The notes under the pieces: model-generated
The model's database searches: none
Told to the model about the DNA's origin: nothing
The model's input: only the letters and a program-made list of their open reading frames with translations
In this document: piece after piece, positions 32,942-41,770 of the stretch
Position numbering within the stretch: the stretch's first letter is position 1
How the letters are laid out: the number at the start of each line of letters is the position of its first letter
Position numbers and translations under genes: made by a program
DNA from: Crocinitomicaceae bacterium
GTDB lineage: Bacteria; Bacteroidota; Bacteroidia; Flavobacteriales_G; Salibacteraceae
Length of the DNA: 64,000 nucleotides
Assembly (NCBI GenBank): GCA_002707155.1
Contig: PAME01000014.1
Span: forward strand, 124,001 to 188,000
Direction of reading: 5' to 3'

Positions 32942-34630
32942 CTACCCCCTCACCAATTTCTTATACTTCAACCGTGTAGGTTGTGTATCACCCAAACGCT
33001 TGCGCTTGTTTTCTTCGTATTCGGAGTAGCTGCCCTCAAAATACTTTACCTGAGAATCGCCTTCAAAAGCCAATATATGCGTACAAATGCGATCTAAGAA
33101 CCATCTGTCGTGAGAAATAACCACTGCACAACCGGCAAAGTTTTCTAGGGCTTCTTCCAAGGCACGCAGAGTATTTACATCAATGTCGTTGGTAGGCTCA
33201 TCCAATAACAACACGTTAGCTTCCATTTTTAAAGTAATGGCCAAATGCAAACGGTTGCGCTCTCCACCTGAGAGTATTCCTACTTTCTTTTGTTGGTCTG
33301 CTCCTCCGAAATTAAACTTAGTACAATAGGCTCTAGCATTTATTTTGTTGTTTCCTATTTCTATCCAATCGGCTCCACCAGAAAGTACATCATACACAGT
33401 TTTCTCAGGATCGATATCTGCGTGCGATTGATCTACATAAGCAACCTTTACCGTTTCCCCTACTTTAAACTCTCCCGAATTTGGTTTTTCTAGGTCCATG
33501 ATCATTCTGAACAACGTGGTCTTTCCTGCACCGTTTGGTCCAATGATGCCCACAATACCATTCGGCGGTAATTTGAAATCTAGGTTTTCATACAACAATC
33601 GGTCATCATAACCTTTAGCGACATCAACCGCTTCAATTACTTCAGCTCCCAAACGAGGGCCAGGTGGAATAAAGATTTCCAAGTTTTCCATCTTGTCTTT
33701 TCCTTCCTCATTCAGCATTTTATCGTAATTCGCTATACGTGCTTTTGATTTGCTTTGGCGTGCTTTTGGAGCCATACGCACCCATTCCAATTCGCGTTCG
33801 AGGGTTTTGCGGCGTTTGCTCTCAGTCTTTTCTTCTTGAGCCATACGCGTCGTTTTTTGGTCTAACCAAGAAGAGTAATTTCCCTTCCAAGGAATACCTT
33901 GTCCCCTATCCAATTCTAGAATCCAACCAGCTACATTATCCAAGAAATACCTATCGTGTGTAATTGCGATTACGGTTCCTTTATACTGCTGTAAATGTTG
34001 CTCTAACCAATATACCGATTCTGCATCCAAGTGGTTAGTGGGCTCATCCAACAACAAAATATCGGGTTCTTGCAACAACAAGCGACACAAGGCAACTCGG
34101 CGGCGCTCTCCACCCGAAAGGTTTTTGACATTAGCGTCAGATTCTGGACAACGCAAAGCGTCCATGGCAATTTCTAATTTCGTATCCAGCTCCCAAGCGT
34201 TGTGCTGCTCAATAAGGTCGTTAAGCTTGCCTTGCTTTTCAATGAGTTTCTCCATTTTGTCTGGATCTTCCATTACTGCAGGATCCATAAAAGCATTGTT
34301 TACGTCTTCGTATTCCTTTAGAATATCAACAACTTCTTGCACGCCTTCTTTTACGACTTCAATCACCGTTTTTGAATCATCCATTTCTGGCTCCTGCTCC
34401 AAATAACCTACAGCATATCCGTCTGAAAAATGAATGTCTCCTTGAAAAGATTTTTCTACTCCAGCGATAATGCGCATGAGCGTAGATTTACCCGAACCGT
34501 TGAGACCAATAATCCCAATCTTAGCCCCGTAAAAAAACGAGAGGTGAATGTTTTTTAGAATTTGTTTTTGAGGTGGAATTATCTTAGAAATTCCATTCAT
34601 GCTGAAGATTACTTTCTTATCGTCTGACAT
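32942..34630 (-). CDS. ettA: Energy-dependent translational throttle protein EttA (ABC-F)
   Basis: A 562-residue soluble ABC-F ATPase with two nucleotide-binding domains and no membrane segments. NBD1: GLNGSGKST, NLSGGERRRVALCRLLLQEPDILLLDEPTNHLDAES. NBD2: GPNGAGKTT, ILSGGERNRLHLAITLKMEANVLLLDEPTNDIDVNTLRALEEAL. The arm and linker typical of EttA lie between (TTRMAQEEKTESKRRKTLERELEWVRMAPKARQSKSKARIANYDKM). EttA binds the ribosomal E site and gates the first elongation cycles according to ADP/ATP ratio. Length (about 555 in E. coli) and motifs make this a firm call. A TACATTTG -7 match is upstream on the minus strand. Confidence 0.95.
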   Translation of the reverse strand: MSDDKKVIFSMNGISKIIPPQKQILKNIHLSFFYGAKIGIIGLNGSGKSTLMRIIAGVEKSFQGDIHFSDGYAVGYLEQEPEMDDSKTVIEVVKEGVQEVVDILKEYEDVNNAFMDPAVMEDPDKMEKLIEKQGKLNDLIEQHNAWELDTKLEIAMDALRCPESDANVKNLSGGERRRVALCRLLLQEPDILLLDEPTNHLDAESVYWLEQHLQQYKGTVIAITHDRYFLDNVAGWILELDRGQGIPWKGNYSSWLDQKTTRMAQEEKTESKRRKTLERELEWVRMAPKARQSKSKARIANYDKMLNEEGKDKMENLEIFIPPGPRLGAEVIEAVDVAKGYDDRLLYENLDFKLPPNGIVGIIGPNGAGKTTLFRMIMDLEKPNSGEFKVGETVKVAYVDQSHADIDPEKTVYDVLSGGADWIEIGNNKINARAYCTKFNFGGADQQKKVGILSGGERNRLHLAITLKMEANVLLLDEPTNDIDVNTLRALEEALENFAGCAVVISHDRWFLDRICTHILAFEGDSQVKYFEGSYSEYEENKRKRLGDTQPTRLKYKKLVRG

Positions 34631-34670
34631 ATTCTATAACTTAAGTATTGCAATTAATTTTCAAGGTTAT

Positions 34671-34678
34671 CAAATGTA
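34671..34678 (-). promoter_or_regulatory. Candidate -7 element (TACATTTG) of ettA
   Basis: Plus-strand CAAATGTA at 34671-34678 reads TACATTTG on the minus strand, about 41 nt before the ettA ATG. No TTG is found at the right spacing. Confidence 0.4.
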
Positions 34679-34819
34679 ATGTTTACCTCCAAATAGCTAT
34701 TGCGGAAGCGAGTAAATAATGCAAATTCTGCTAAAGCATTTGCTAATGCAGTTGATGTTCAATACTTCTATCAAAAATTTGAATTATTGTATATTGCGAA
34801 GCTTAATTTCGATTCGAAA

Positions 34820-36400
34820 ATGAAATCTTACAAAGAACATTTATCTTCTATCAAATCCTTTGGAGAACAAGTTTCTGTAAAAAGAAGACCTGTTTTTAGA
34901 GGATCCGCAATTTTCCCTGTAATTCAACATGCAAAACTTAACACTCGAGTATTGTACATGGGCTATTGGATGGTGAAAAATAATATTACAGAATTAGGCT
35001 TACTAATTACGTTACGAGATCAGCTGGGAACAATTATATATCGAGATACACAACAAATAAATAATCCAAGCTCGAAAGAAGTAGAAGTTGGAGCGATTCT
35101 TAAAGCAATAGAATTTCCCGGTGATTATTTTGAAGGTTCAATTGAATTGGAAATATTTTCAAGTAAAGACTTAGTATTTCCTTTCCCTGCATTTGTAGTG
35201 AATTATTACAACGAAAAAGGTTCTTCGGCAGTGCATACCACCGGAAGAGTTTACAATGATGTTGAGGATATGCAAAGCAACAGTGTCGAAGTTAAGGAAT
35301 GTGGCTTTGACTTGTTTCCAGGAGAAGGTATGGATCCGTTTTTCGCATTTGTGAATGGACATGAAGTTAACTCTAATGCACAATTCACCTTAGAAGTTAT
35401 CTCGAAAAAAGGCATTTCTAACACAAAGGAAATTAGTATTGGCGAATTGTCGGGTTTAGAAAGTAAGTTTATAAAGCTCAAAGATTTTTTACCAATAGAT
35501 GAATGGATTGAAGGGGAAGTTGGCACGTTGAAAATCACTCATAATTTAAAGGGCATGTTTCCTAGGTTTATAGCAGGGAATTTCAGTAAAAGCGCCGAAG
35601 CATTGGCAATTACGCATACTTACTATGATAATTCTAAGAACAGCTCGGAGGATGCTTATTGGACCAATACGAACCCAGATTTAATGCACGATTCATCTGT
35701 TTTCGTTCCCCTATTTTTAGATGACGATTGGTATTCTGAGCTAAAACTTTACCCAATATATTCTCCATCGGAGCATACCATCGAAGTTCAATTCTTTGAT
35801 GAAAAAGGAAAAATTGTTCACACAATTGAAAACTTTTTGCAGATTGCTAATGACCATAATGAATTCGTGGAAGTAAACTTTAACGAACTGGTTGAAGCAG
35901 AAGGATTAAACAAAAGCGAAATAAAAGGAGTAATGCTGATAAAGCATTGCGCTGAAAAAAACAGAATCCCTAGTCGTTTAAAATACGGTTTAAACGTTGG
36001 CCGGAAAGGAAGGGCTTTTGATTTGCCAACTAATATCTGTTTCGCATCCTCGGTTTCAAACGAAAAAATAATCACAAAATCAGGTACTTTTAAATGGCTT
36101 CCCTTATTGAATTCGGGGCATTCTGTTGGAATCATTGAAAACTCAAGTTTTGTAAAAGACTATCAGCAAAAAGCAGAAGTAACAGCCAATTATTACAAGA
36201 AAGACAATCCAATTCCCTTAACTCGAAACTTTACAATAAATCCAAATGGACAAGTGCGATTAGAGCTTGACGATGAACTCGCTGCATTTGCAGATGGAAA
36301 TGCTATTTGGGTTACTATACAAGCAAATAGCCCTTTTGTAAAAGCGTGGTATTTCGAGTTTAATGAAAGTGGCATAATGGGTGGCGATCACTCTTTTTAA
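34820..36400 (+). CDS. Unrecognised 526-residue beta-rich protein, linked to a Pse-type methylase
   Basis: I do not recognise this family with confidence. ATG 34820 (MKSYKEHLSSIKSFGEQVSVK) is preferred to an upstream opening at 34700, which adds 40 residues without homology-like character. The protein has no signal peptide or membrane helix. It looks like several beta-sandwich units: VLYMGYWMVKNNITELGLLITLRDQLGTIIYRD (about 45-80), FEGSIELEIFSSKDLVFPFPAFVVNYYNEKG (about 110-140), LYPIYSPSEHTIEVQFFDEKGKIVHTIEN, and VTIQANSPFVKAWYFEFNESG at the C-terminus. Notable motifs are KDLVFPFPAFVVNYY and GRKGRAFDLPTNICFASS. The next gene, 18 nt downstream, encodes a pseudaminic-acid-associated methylase, so a role in nonulosonic-acid or surface-glycan modification is an inference from context. 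Confidence 0.6.
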   Translation: MKSYKEHLSSIKSFGEQVSVKRRPVFRGSAIFPVIQHAKLNTRVLYMGYWMVKNNITELGLLITLRDQLGTIIYRDTQQINNPSSKEVEVGAILKAIEFPGDYFEGSIELEIFSSKDLVFPFPAFVVNYYNEKGSSAVHTTGRVYNDVEDMQSNSVEVKECGFDLFPGEGMDPFFAFVNGHEVNSNAQFTLEVISKKGISNTKEISIGELSGLESKFIKLKDFLPIDEWIEGEVGTLKITHNLKGMFPRFIAGNFSKSAEALAITHTYYDNSKNSSEDAYWTNTNPDLMHDSSVFVPLFLDDDWYSELKLYPIYSPSEHTIEVQFFDEKGKIVHTIENFLQIANDHNEFVEVNFNELVEAEGLNKSEIKGVMLIKHCAEKNRIPSRLKYGLNVGRKGRAFDLPTNICFASSVSNEKIITKSGTFKWLPLLNSGHSVGIIENSSFVKDYQQKAEVTANYYKKDNPIPLTRNFTINPNGQVRLELDDELAAFADGNAIWVTIQANSPFVKAWYFEFNESGIMGGDHSF

Positions 36401-36418
36401 AAAAATAGAAATAAAAAA

Positions 36419-37039
36419 ATGACTTATAAAACAGAACAAGAAAGCTTTTGGGCAGGGAACTTTGGAGTTGAGTATATAGAAAGAAATAAAAGCGCTGAAT
36501 ATTTAGCCTCAAATCTCAATTTCTTTTCAAAGGCTCTTGCACGAGTGGGAACGCCCGATTCATTAATTGAGTTCGGACCTAACATTGGAATGAACCTAAA
36601 AGCCATCAAATTACTTTTCCCTCATATCGATTTATCGGCGGTGGAAATTAATGAGGATGCAGCAAAAATTCTGGAAGAAACCATTTCTAAGGAAAGCATT
36701 AGTCAATGCTCGATTTTTGATTTTGAACCTTCAAAAAAAGCAGAGGTTTCACTGATTAAAGGTGTATTAATCCATATCAATCCTGATATGTTGGATGTAG
36801 TATACTCTAAATTATATGCAGCGAGTAAGCGTTACATATTGGTTTGTGAATATTATAATCCTGCGCCTGTTACTATCAATTATAGAGGTCATGACGATAG
36901 ACTTTTTAAGCGAGATTTTGCAGGTGAATTAATGGAAAAGTACAGCGATTTAGAATTGGTTGATTATGGTTTTTGCTATAAACGCGACCCCGCTTTTCCG
37001 CAAGATGATGTAACATGGTTTTTACTTGAAAAAAAGTAA
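36419..37039 (+). CDS. Pseudaminic acid biosynthesis-associated methylase (TIGR03587-like)
   Basis: A 206-residue SAM-dependent methyltransferase. The class I fold is visible: LIEFGPNIGMNLKAIKLLFPHIDLSAVEINEDAAKIL holds motif I (GPNIGMN) and the acidic residue after strand 2. VSLIKGVLIHINPDMLDVVYSKLY and ILVCEYYNPAPVTINYRGHDDRLFKRDFAGELMEKY are close to the TIGR03587 family found beside pseudaminic/legionaminic acid genes, probably O- or N-methylating the sugar. The start TEQESFWAGNFGVEYIERN is typical of that family. No PseB, C, F, G, H or I is in this window, so the enzyme is away from the pathway. It is 18 nt after the unknown gene and 10 nt before a membrane protein gene. Confidence 0.78.
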   Translation: MTYKTEQESFWAGNFGVEYIERNKSAEYLASNLNFFSKALARVGTPDSLIEFGPNIGMNLKAIKLLFPHIDLSAVEINEDAAKILEETISKESISQCSIFDFEPSKKAEVSLIKGVLIHINPDMLDVVYSKLYAASKRYILVCEYYNPAPVTINYRGHDDRLFKRDFAGELMEKYSDLELVDYGFCYKRDPAFPQDDVTWFLLEKK

Positions 37040-37049
37040 GATCTAAAAA

Positions 37050-37574
37050 ATGAACCCTAGGACCAATCTTTTAATTCTGATTTTAAGTGCAATTGCTGGT
37101 ATTATTGGCTTTGTACTTATGTCCATTTCTAACTCTGAAATTGGCCCAAAGCTCGCTTTGGGAGGTTCTGCAGTAAGTCAGTTGGCGGCGATAATCTATT
37201 TATGGCCTTCGTCTACAATTACACAAAAAAAGATTTGGAAATTCATGATAGGTGCAGTTGTGCTCACTACAATTGGAGCTTTCGCACATAATTATTCCTC
37301 TGAATTTGGTTCTACACTTTCCTTTGTTGGCTATATCTCGGTAATTGGCCTTTACTTTATTCATTTTGTTCAAAAAAACAAAAGACGAAAGTTGGATATT
37401 ATTAAACTTACTTGGGTTGTATTCACCTACTTACTAATGATGCTAAACGCTTTATTTGATCGTCTTCCGACAGATTTAGAGTTTTTCACTACTCCATTAC
37501 TATGGTACGGCGCTTATCTTTATTATAAGCAGCAGAACAACCTTTTAGATGAAAGGCATAAGGCGGGTTGGTAA
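37050..37574 (+). CDS. Hypothetical five-TM membrane protein
   Basis: A 174-residue protein with about five hydrophobic segments: LLILILSAIAGIIGFVLMSI, LGGSAVSQLAAIIYLW, FMIGAVVLTTIGAFAHN, LSFVGYISVIGLYFIHFV and LTWVVFTYLLMMLNALF, ending in a short charged cytoplasmic tail (QQNNLLDERHKAGW). I do not recognise the family. It starts 10 nt after the methylase stop and appears to be the third gene of that operon. Confidence 0.7.
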   Translation: MNPRTNLLILILSAIAGIIGFVLMSISNSEIGPKLALGGSAVSQLAAIIYLWPSSTITQKKIWKFMIGAVVLTTIGAFAHNYSSEFGSTLSFVGYISVIGLYFIHFVQKNKRRKLDIIKLTWVVFTYLLMMLNALFDRLPTDLEFFTTPLLWYGAYLYYKQQNNLLDERHKAGW

Positions 37575-37632
37575 GCATTAGTGCAAAGATTGTTTTAAGG
37601 GAGTGAATAATGCAATGCTCTTTTCAAGAGAT

Positions 37633-38871
37633 CTAAGCTACTTCTTTTGTTTTCCTGAATATAAGTGAAACCAACAAACCGCAAATAGAAAACAAGGCAA
37701 GCACTCCAAACACATATTGATGTCCTAAAACTCCTGGGTAATTATCCAATAAGTAACCCATTAAGGGACTCACAAATACATCGGGCGTGTAACCTACTAC
37801 TGAAATAACTCCAACTGCGGTTCCAGTGTGCGCCAAACTTATTTGTGCATCACCCATAATGGCAAAATAGACACCTCGAATTCCATAAATACCTGCTGAA
37901 ATCGCACTTAGATTTAGCAAACTAACTACCGCCACACCGCTTATTATTCCTGAGAAAAGAAGAATTCCTCCAATGCCTGAAATTAGGAAAGAGATAGAAA
38001 TAACTCTAATTCCAGAAATTTTATCCGCCAAAAAACCCGCGGCCAATGCAAAAAGAGGTCTGAGCCATATTGCTCCAGTTCCCACCATAGAAGACTGAAC
38101 CTCATCGAAACCCAAAACATCTTGTGCATAAAGCGAAAAATCGTCGGTAATTTTATAGCCTACATAAGCACAAATAACTATTATGGACTGGAGCCAAAGT
38201 CGCTTGTTTTTCATCACAGATTTCAGCCCTTTCATTTCAAATGCTGAGCCGGCAAGACTTTTTGAAGTAACAGTTGGTAAGCCCAAATAAACCAAGACTC
38301 CAGCGAAAAAGGTAATCGAACTGGTTACGATGAGCACTAATTTAAACGAAGCCACGTTATCTAAATTAGTCGCTTCCATTTGGGTTGCAAAAACTGCAGC
38401 GCCAATTGTTCCCAATATAGCTGCCAAAGCACCTCTGCCTCCTTCCAATAATCCAAATGCTCTTCCTTGCGTATGTTCTCCTCCCCAAAGTCTGGTCGAT
38501 TTAATAAGCGCTGCCCAAAACAATAAAATGGTCGTGCAACCCCAATATCCATAGAGAAAGACACCCATTAATACTGGATAAATTGCAACGGAAAAACCAC
38601 CTAAAGCTGTTAAAACCAAGCCCAAACCCATCAGTAATTTAGGTTGGAATTTATCGGCAAGTGGCCCGCCAATAAAATAGGAAATCATAGCTACTAAGCC
38701 GTAAACCGAGAAATAGCTCCCCAATTCGGTGTTTGAAATTTCATACACCGATAAAACCGATGGGCGGAAAATTCTAGGAATAACAAAAGGCAAGAAAAAG
38801 ACCGATTCTCCCGCTAAAATCAAAAGAATTAGGGGTGTGAGGTTTTTAGAGGTTCTTTTTAAAAGCTTCAT
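37633..38871 (-). CDS. MFS transporter
   Basis: A 412-residue major facilitator with about 12 TM helices. The loop 2-3 signature GPLADKFQPKLLMGLG follows TM2, and the second half has LAAGFLADKISGIRVISI as the symmetry-related loop. VYGIRGVYFAIMGDAQISLAHTGTAVGVISVVGYTPDVFVSPLMGYLLD near the end is reminiscent of the anion:cation / sugar-phosphate-type MFS branches. No substrate can be fixed from the sequence. It is convergent with the preceding operon and stands alone on the minus strand. Confidence 0.85.
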   Translation of the reverse strand: MKLLKRTSKNLTPLILLILAGESVFFLPFVIPRIFRPSVLSVYEISNTELGSYFSVYGLVAMISYFIGGPLADKFQPKLLMGLGLVLTALGGFSVAIYPVLMGVFLYGYWGCTTILLFWAALIKSTRLWGGEHTQGRAFGLLEGGRGALAAILGTIGAAVFATQMEATNLDNVASFKLVLIVTSSITFFAGVLVYLGLPTVTSKSLAGSAFEMKGLKSVMKNKRLWLQSIIVICAYVGYKITDDFSLYAQDVLGFDEVQSSMVGTGAIWLRPLFALAAGFLADKISGIRVISISFLISGIGGILLFSGIISGVAVVSLLNLSAISAGIYGIRGVYFAIMGDAQISLAHTGTAVGVISVVGYTPDVFVSPLMGYLLDNYPGVLGHQYVFGVLALFSICGLLVSLIFRKTKEVA

Positions 38872-39106
38872 AAAACAAATATGAAGAATGTATGCAGATA
38901 TTAATACTCTCCGCCGACTTTTCGAGTATTCAACTCTAAATTTTCATCTATTGTAGGTTGCTTGCATGTTACTGGAAACACAGATTCTTTACCCTTGAGT
39001 GAAAAGTGAAATATGTTGGAATCAGGTTCACTCTGACGATAAAAGGAATCTAAAGCCTATATGGTTACAGTTATTAGTTATAAAAAAACCACATATAGTT
39101 CTGTAA

Positions 39107-39136
39107 TTGAAGCTGATGTTAATCACTTTATATTTC
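39107..39136 (+). promoter_or_regulatory. Candidate promoter for the gene at 39164
   Basis: TTG at 39107-39109, a 19-nt spacer, and TATATTTC at 39129-39136 (one base off TAnnTTTG), ending 27 nt before the ATG at 39164. Confidence 0.55.
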
Positions 39137-39163
39137 AAAAAATCAAATTATCTTGTGCTTGCT

Positions 39164-39676
39164 ATGAAAGTGCCTCCAAAAGAAGAATTCTCAATTCGAG
39201 AAATTAGACCTCGATTTAATCAAGATGTGAACTACACATTTATTGAATTAAAAGCAATGTTGGACAAGGAATTATCCCAACCAGGAGCTCCAGTAGTAGG
39301 AAGTGTCGATCGCGATTACGCATCATTAAAGGTTCCCCAAAAAGATGAGCATTACTGGTCACCTCAATTATCGGTAACCTTCGAAACCTTTGATGACGTT
39401 ACCCATATCAGAGGATTTTATGGGCCAAAAGCCTCTGTTTGGACTATGCTTATGTTCTTTTACGCAATTATTGGATTTGCTACCATTTTTGTTTCTATAA
39501 AAGGGCTGACCCACCGCATGTTAAAGGAAGACAGCACAATAATGTGGTTAGTTCCGATACTTATACTGGGACTACTTTCAATTTATGCCATTGGCTATTT
39601 TGGAAAGAAAAAAGGCTACGACCAAATTGTGATTATCCACAATTTCTTTGAAAAGGCCATTGGAGAGTCTTTTTAA
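39164..39676 (+). CDS. Hypothetical two-TM membrane protein
   Basis: A 170-residue protein; ATG 39164 (MKVPPKEEFSIREIRPRFNQDVNYTFIELKAML) is chosen because the longer frame opens with TTG inside the promoter. An N-terminal soluble domain of about 100 residues contains conserved-looking WSPQLSVTFETFDDVTHIRGFYGPKASVWTMLMFFYAIIGFATIF. Two TM segments follow (about 107-127 and 138-155), and the tail ends QIVIIHNFFEKAIGESF. The pattern of a cytoplasmic beta domain before two helices, ending in a short amphipathic tail, is found in uncharacterised Bacteroidota proteins. Function unknown. Confidence 0.7.
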   Translation: MKVPPKEEFSIREIRPRFNQDVNYTFIELKAMLDKELSQPGAPVVGSVDRDYASLKVPQKDEHYWSPQLSVTFETFDDVTHIRGFYGPKASVWTMLMFFYAIIGFATIFVSIKGLTHRMLKEDSTIMWLVPILILGLLSIYAIGYFGKKKGYDQIVIIHNFFEKAIGESF

Positions 39677-39763
39677 ATTCAGCTTTAAGATTAGCATTCC
39701 AAGCGTTAAGGGTTCTATTGGGATTGTTTTTGAATAACAAAAAAATCGCACAAATTATCTTGC

Positions 39764-39771
39764 TAAATTTG
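39764..39771 (+). promoter_or_regulatory. -7 element (TAAATTTG) upstream of the T9SS protein gene
   Basis: An exact TAnnTTTG match 18 nt before the ATG at 39790; no TTG lies at the expected distance, so only the -7 half is supported. Confidence 0.45.
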
Positions 39772-39789
39772 AATCTTAATCTGAGTTTT

Positions 39790-41760
39790 ATGAAAATCCT
39801 TCTCGTTTCATTTTGTGCAATTGTAATTTCTCTTTCTGGAGTTGCTCAAGATTTTAGAATTACAGAAAAAAAAGCGGCTAAAATTCACACATTTTACCCT
39901 AGGCAAGTATCCAATTTTTATGAGGCTGGTATTCAACCCATTCCTGAATCTCCTTATCCAAATGGAAAAGATTACCGGTCCTACCTAATGGAAGCAAAAG
40001 CCAAGTTTGCCCAACAACATCCGCCGCGTTATTTTGAGACTAGCGCAGGAGCTTCAAGAGCAGATCAACCTCAAGTTATTCAAGATTTTGGAACTTATTG
40101 GAGGCATCCTTTAGATGGACCAACGCTGCATGATGGAGGTGGGCCAAATGACAATTCACTGGCATTTTCAAATGACGCATACTTAATCACTTCATGGAAT
40201 AGTTTGATTTACGCACATGACTTGCAGGCTGATACTCCTTGTTTTAACTCACATCCCTATTTAACGACATTATCCTTCCAGCAATTTGCGGGAAACTTAA
40301 CCACCTCAAATCCATTTGATCCAAAAATTTTATACGATCCAGAAGAGAATAAATTTGTATTGCTCTTTTTAAGTGGTCGAGGTCCTAACGATTCTAAAAC
40401 CATCATTGGATTCAGCACAACTAGCAACCCAGCCGATCCTTGGAATGTGTATGAAATTGGTGGTAATCCACTAAATAATAATACTTGGACGGACTACCCT
40501 CAAGTTGCATTGACCACAAATGAACTGTTCTATACAGTAAATCTTTTAAAAAGTGGGCAAGGATGGATTGAGGGTTTTGACAGAACCATTATTTGGCAAA
40601 TTGATAAGCACTCAGGTTTTGATGGAGACGACAGTCTTAAACTAAACCTTTGGGATTCAATTTATTACGAAAACAAGCCGGTACGCTATTTTCGACCAAT
40701 AAAAACTGGCGCAGGACCAGCTGGACCAAATATGTACTTTCTTTCAAACAGAGGTGTGCCCGTTGAATGGAACGATACTAAAGTGGTTGAAAGTGATACC
40801 GTTTTCTTAATCGAAGTTGACAATGAACGTGGAAAGTCACCTAACCTAACGGTGAAGCCTTTAAAGGCCAACCAAACCTATCAGACTCCCACAAATGCTA
40901 CTCAGGCTGAAGGCCATATATTCTTTACGAATGATTCTAGAATTTTAGGTGGGTTTTATAACAACAACCAAATTCAATTTGTTGGAAACACGATGGATAA
41001 ATCGACCAACAGGCCTGCCGTTTACCACGGAGTTATTAAGAATGTGAGCACGACCCCTACACTTACCTTAAGAAACATTAGTTCGGGAACTCTCGATTAT
41101 GGTTTTGCGAACATTGCTTACACTGGAATTAAAACAACAAACCAAAGTTCAGTAATCGGTTTTAATCATACTTCAGCAACAGCTTATGCTGGCTTCTCCT
41201 GCGTTTATTATGATGGCGCGGGAAATTACTCTACACCAAAAATGTTGGTTGAAGGCGACAGCTTAGTGGATATGAATGGTTGGTCTAACGGAGACAGAAC
41301 CTACGAACGATGGGGCGATTATTTTGGTATACAACGAAATTTTCGCTCACCAAAACAGGTTTGGCTGAATGGATACTTTGGAAAATCGAACCGAAGAAGT
41401 TCCGCATGGATTGTTCAAGTAAAAGTACCTTACGATGAAAATGACCCCGACAATGGAGTGGATACCTCCTATTTTCCGTTAAGTTTAAAAGAACATGAAA
41501 CGAAGACCTTTAGTATGGTTTACCCAAACCCTTCTGACGGGGCTTTTAAAGTGCGCTTCAATTCATCTTCAGACCAATTCGTTAGCGTAAAATTAACTGC
41601 CATAAACGGTACTGAAAGTATTCAACTGCTGGAAGGAGATATAAAATCTGGAACCAACGAACTTAGCTTTCAAACTTTTGATTTGGCAAAAGGAATTTAC
41701 GTTCTAGAAGTCGCAGGTCCGAATGAAGTTTTGGTGAACAAAAAGGTAGTTATTGAATAA
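39790..41760 (+). CDS. Secreted protein with C-terminal type IX sorting domain
   Basis: A 656-residue protein; ATG 39790 gives the signal peptide MKILLVSFCAIVISLSGVAQ, whereas the upstream opening (39718) would hide it. The large middle (about 60-570) holds repeated beta-strand motifs such as NDAYLITSWNSLIYAHDL, DPEENKFVLLFLSGRGPNDSKTIIGFST and VYYDGAGNYSTPKMLVEGDS, suggesting a beta-propeller-like or exo-sialidase-like fold; no specific family recognised. The C-terminal about 80 residues, from FSMVYPNPSDGAFKVRFNSSS to LAKGIYVLEVAGPNEVLVNKKVVIE, are a T9SS type A sorting signal. The 3' end overlaps the convergent protease gene by 11 nt in a palindrome. Confidence 0.85.
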   Translation: MKILLVSFCAIVISLSGVAQDFRITEKKAAKIHTFYPRQVSNFYEAGIQPIPESPYPNGKDYRSYLMEAKAKFAQQHPPRYFETSAGASRADQPQVIQDFGTYWRHPLDGPTLHDGGGPNDNSLAFSNDAYLITSWNSLIYAHDLQADTPCFNSHPYLTTLSFQQFAGNLTTSNPFDPKILYDPEENKFVLLFLSGRGPNDSKTIIGFSTTSNPADPWNVYEIGGNPLNNNTWTDYPQVALTTNELFYTVNLLKSGQGWIEGFDRTIIWQIDKHSGFDGDDSLKLNLWDSIYYENKPVRYFRPIKTGAGPAGPNMYFLSNRGVPVEWNDTKVVESDTVFLIEVDNERGKSPNLTVKPLKANQTYQTPTNATQAEGHIFFTNDSRILGGFYNNNQIQFVGNTMDKSTNRPAVYHGVIKNVSTTPTLTLRNISSGTLDYGFANIAYTGIKTTNQSSVIGFNHTSATAYAGFSCVYYDGAGNYSTPKMLVEGDSLVDMNGWSNGDRTYERWGDYFGIQRNFRSPKQVWLNGYFGKSNRRSSAWIVQVKVPYDENDPDNGVDTSYFPLSLKEHETKTFSMVYPNPSDGAFKVRFNSSSDQFVSVKLTAINGTESIQLLEGDIKSGTNELSFQTFDLAKGIYVLEVAGPNEVLVNKKVVIE

Positions 41761-41770
41761 CTACCTTTTT
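41740..41770. terminator. 31-bp palindrome at the overlapping 3' ends of two convergent T9SS genes (bidirectional terminator)
   Basis: AAAAAGGTAGTTATT (41740-41754), centre G 41755, and AATAACTACCTTTTT (41756-41770) are exact reverse complements. Plus reads the KKVVIE stop of the left gene; minus reads KKVVIQ of the right gene. The stem would be stable in both transcripts, with the A/T ends giving a T-rich tail. Confidence 0.65.

Noticed and set aside
34700-34819. Longer N-terminus for the 34820 gene
   Set aside because: The extra 40 residues lack conserved character, and the ATG at 34820 is preceded by ordinary AT-rich leader sequence.
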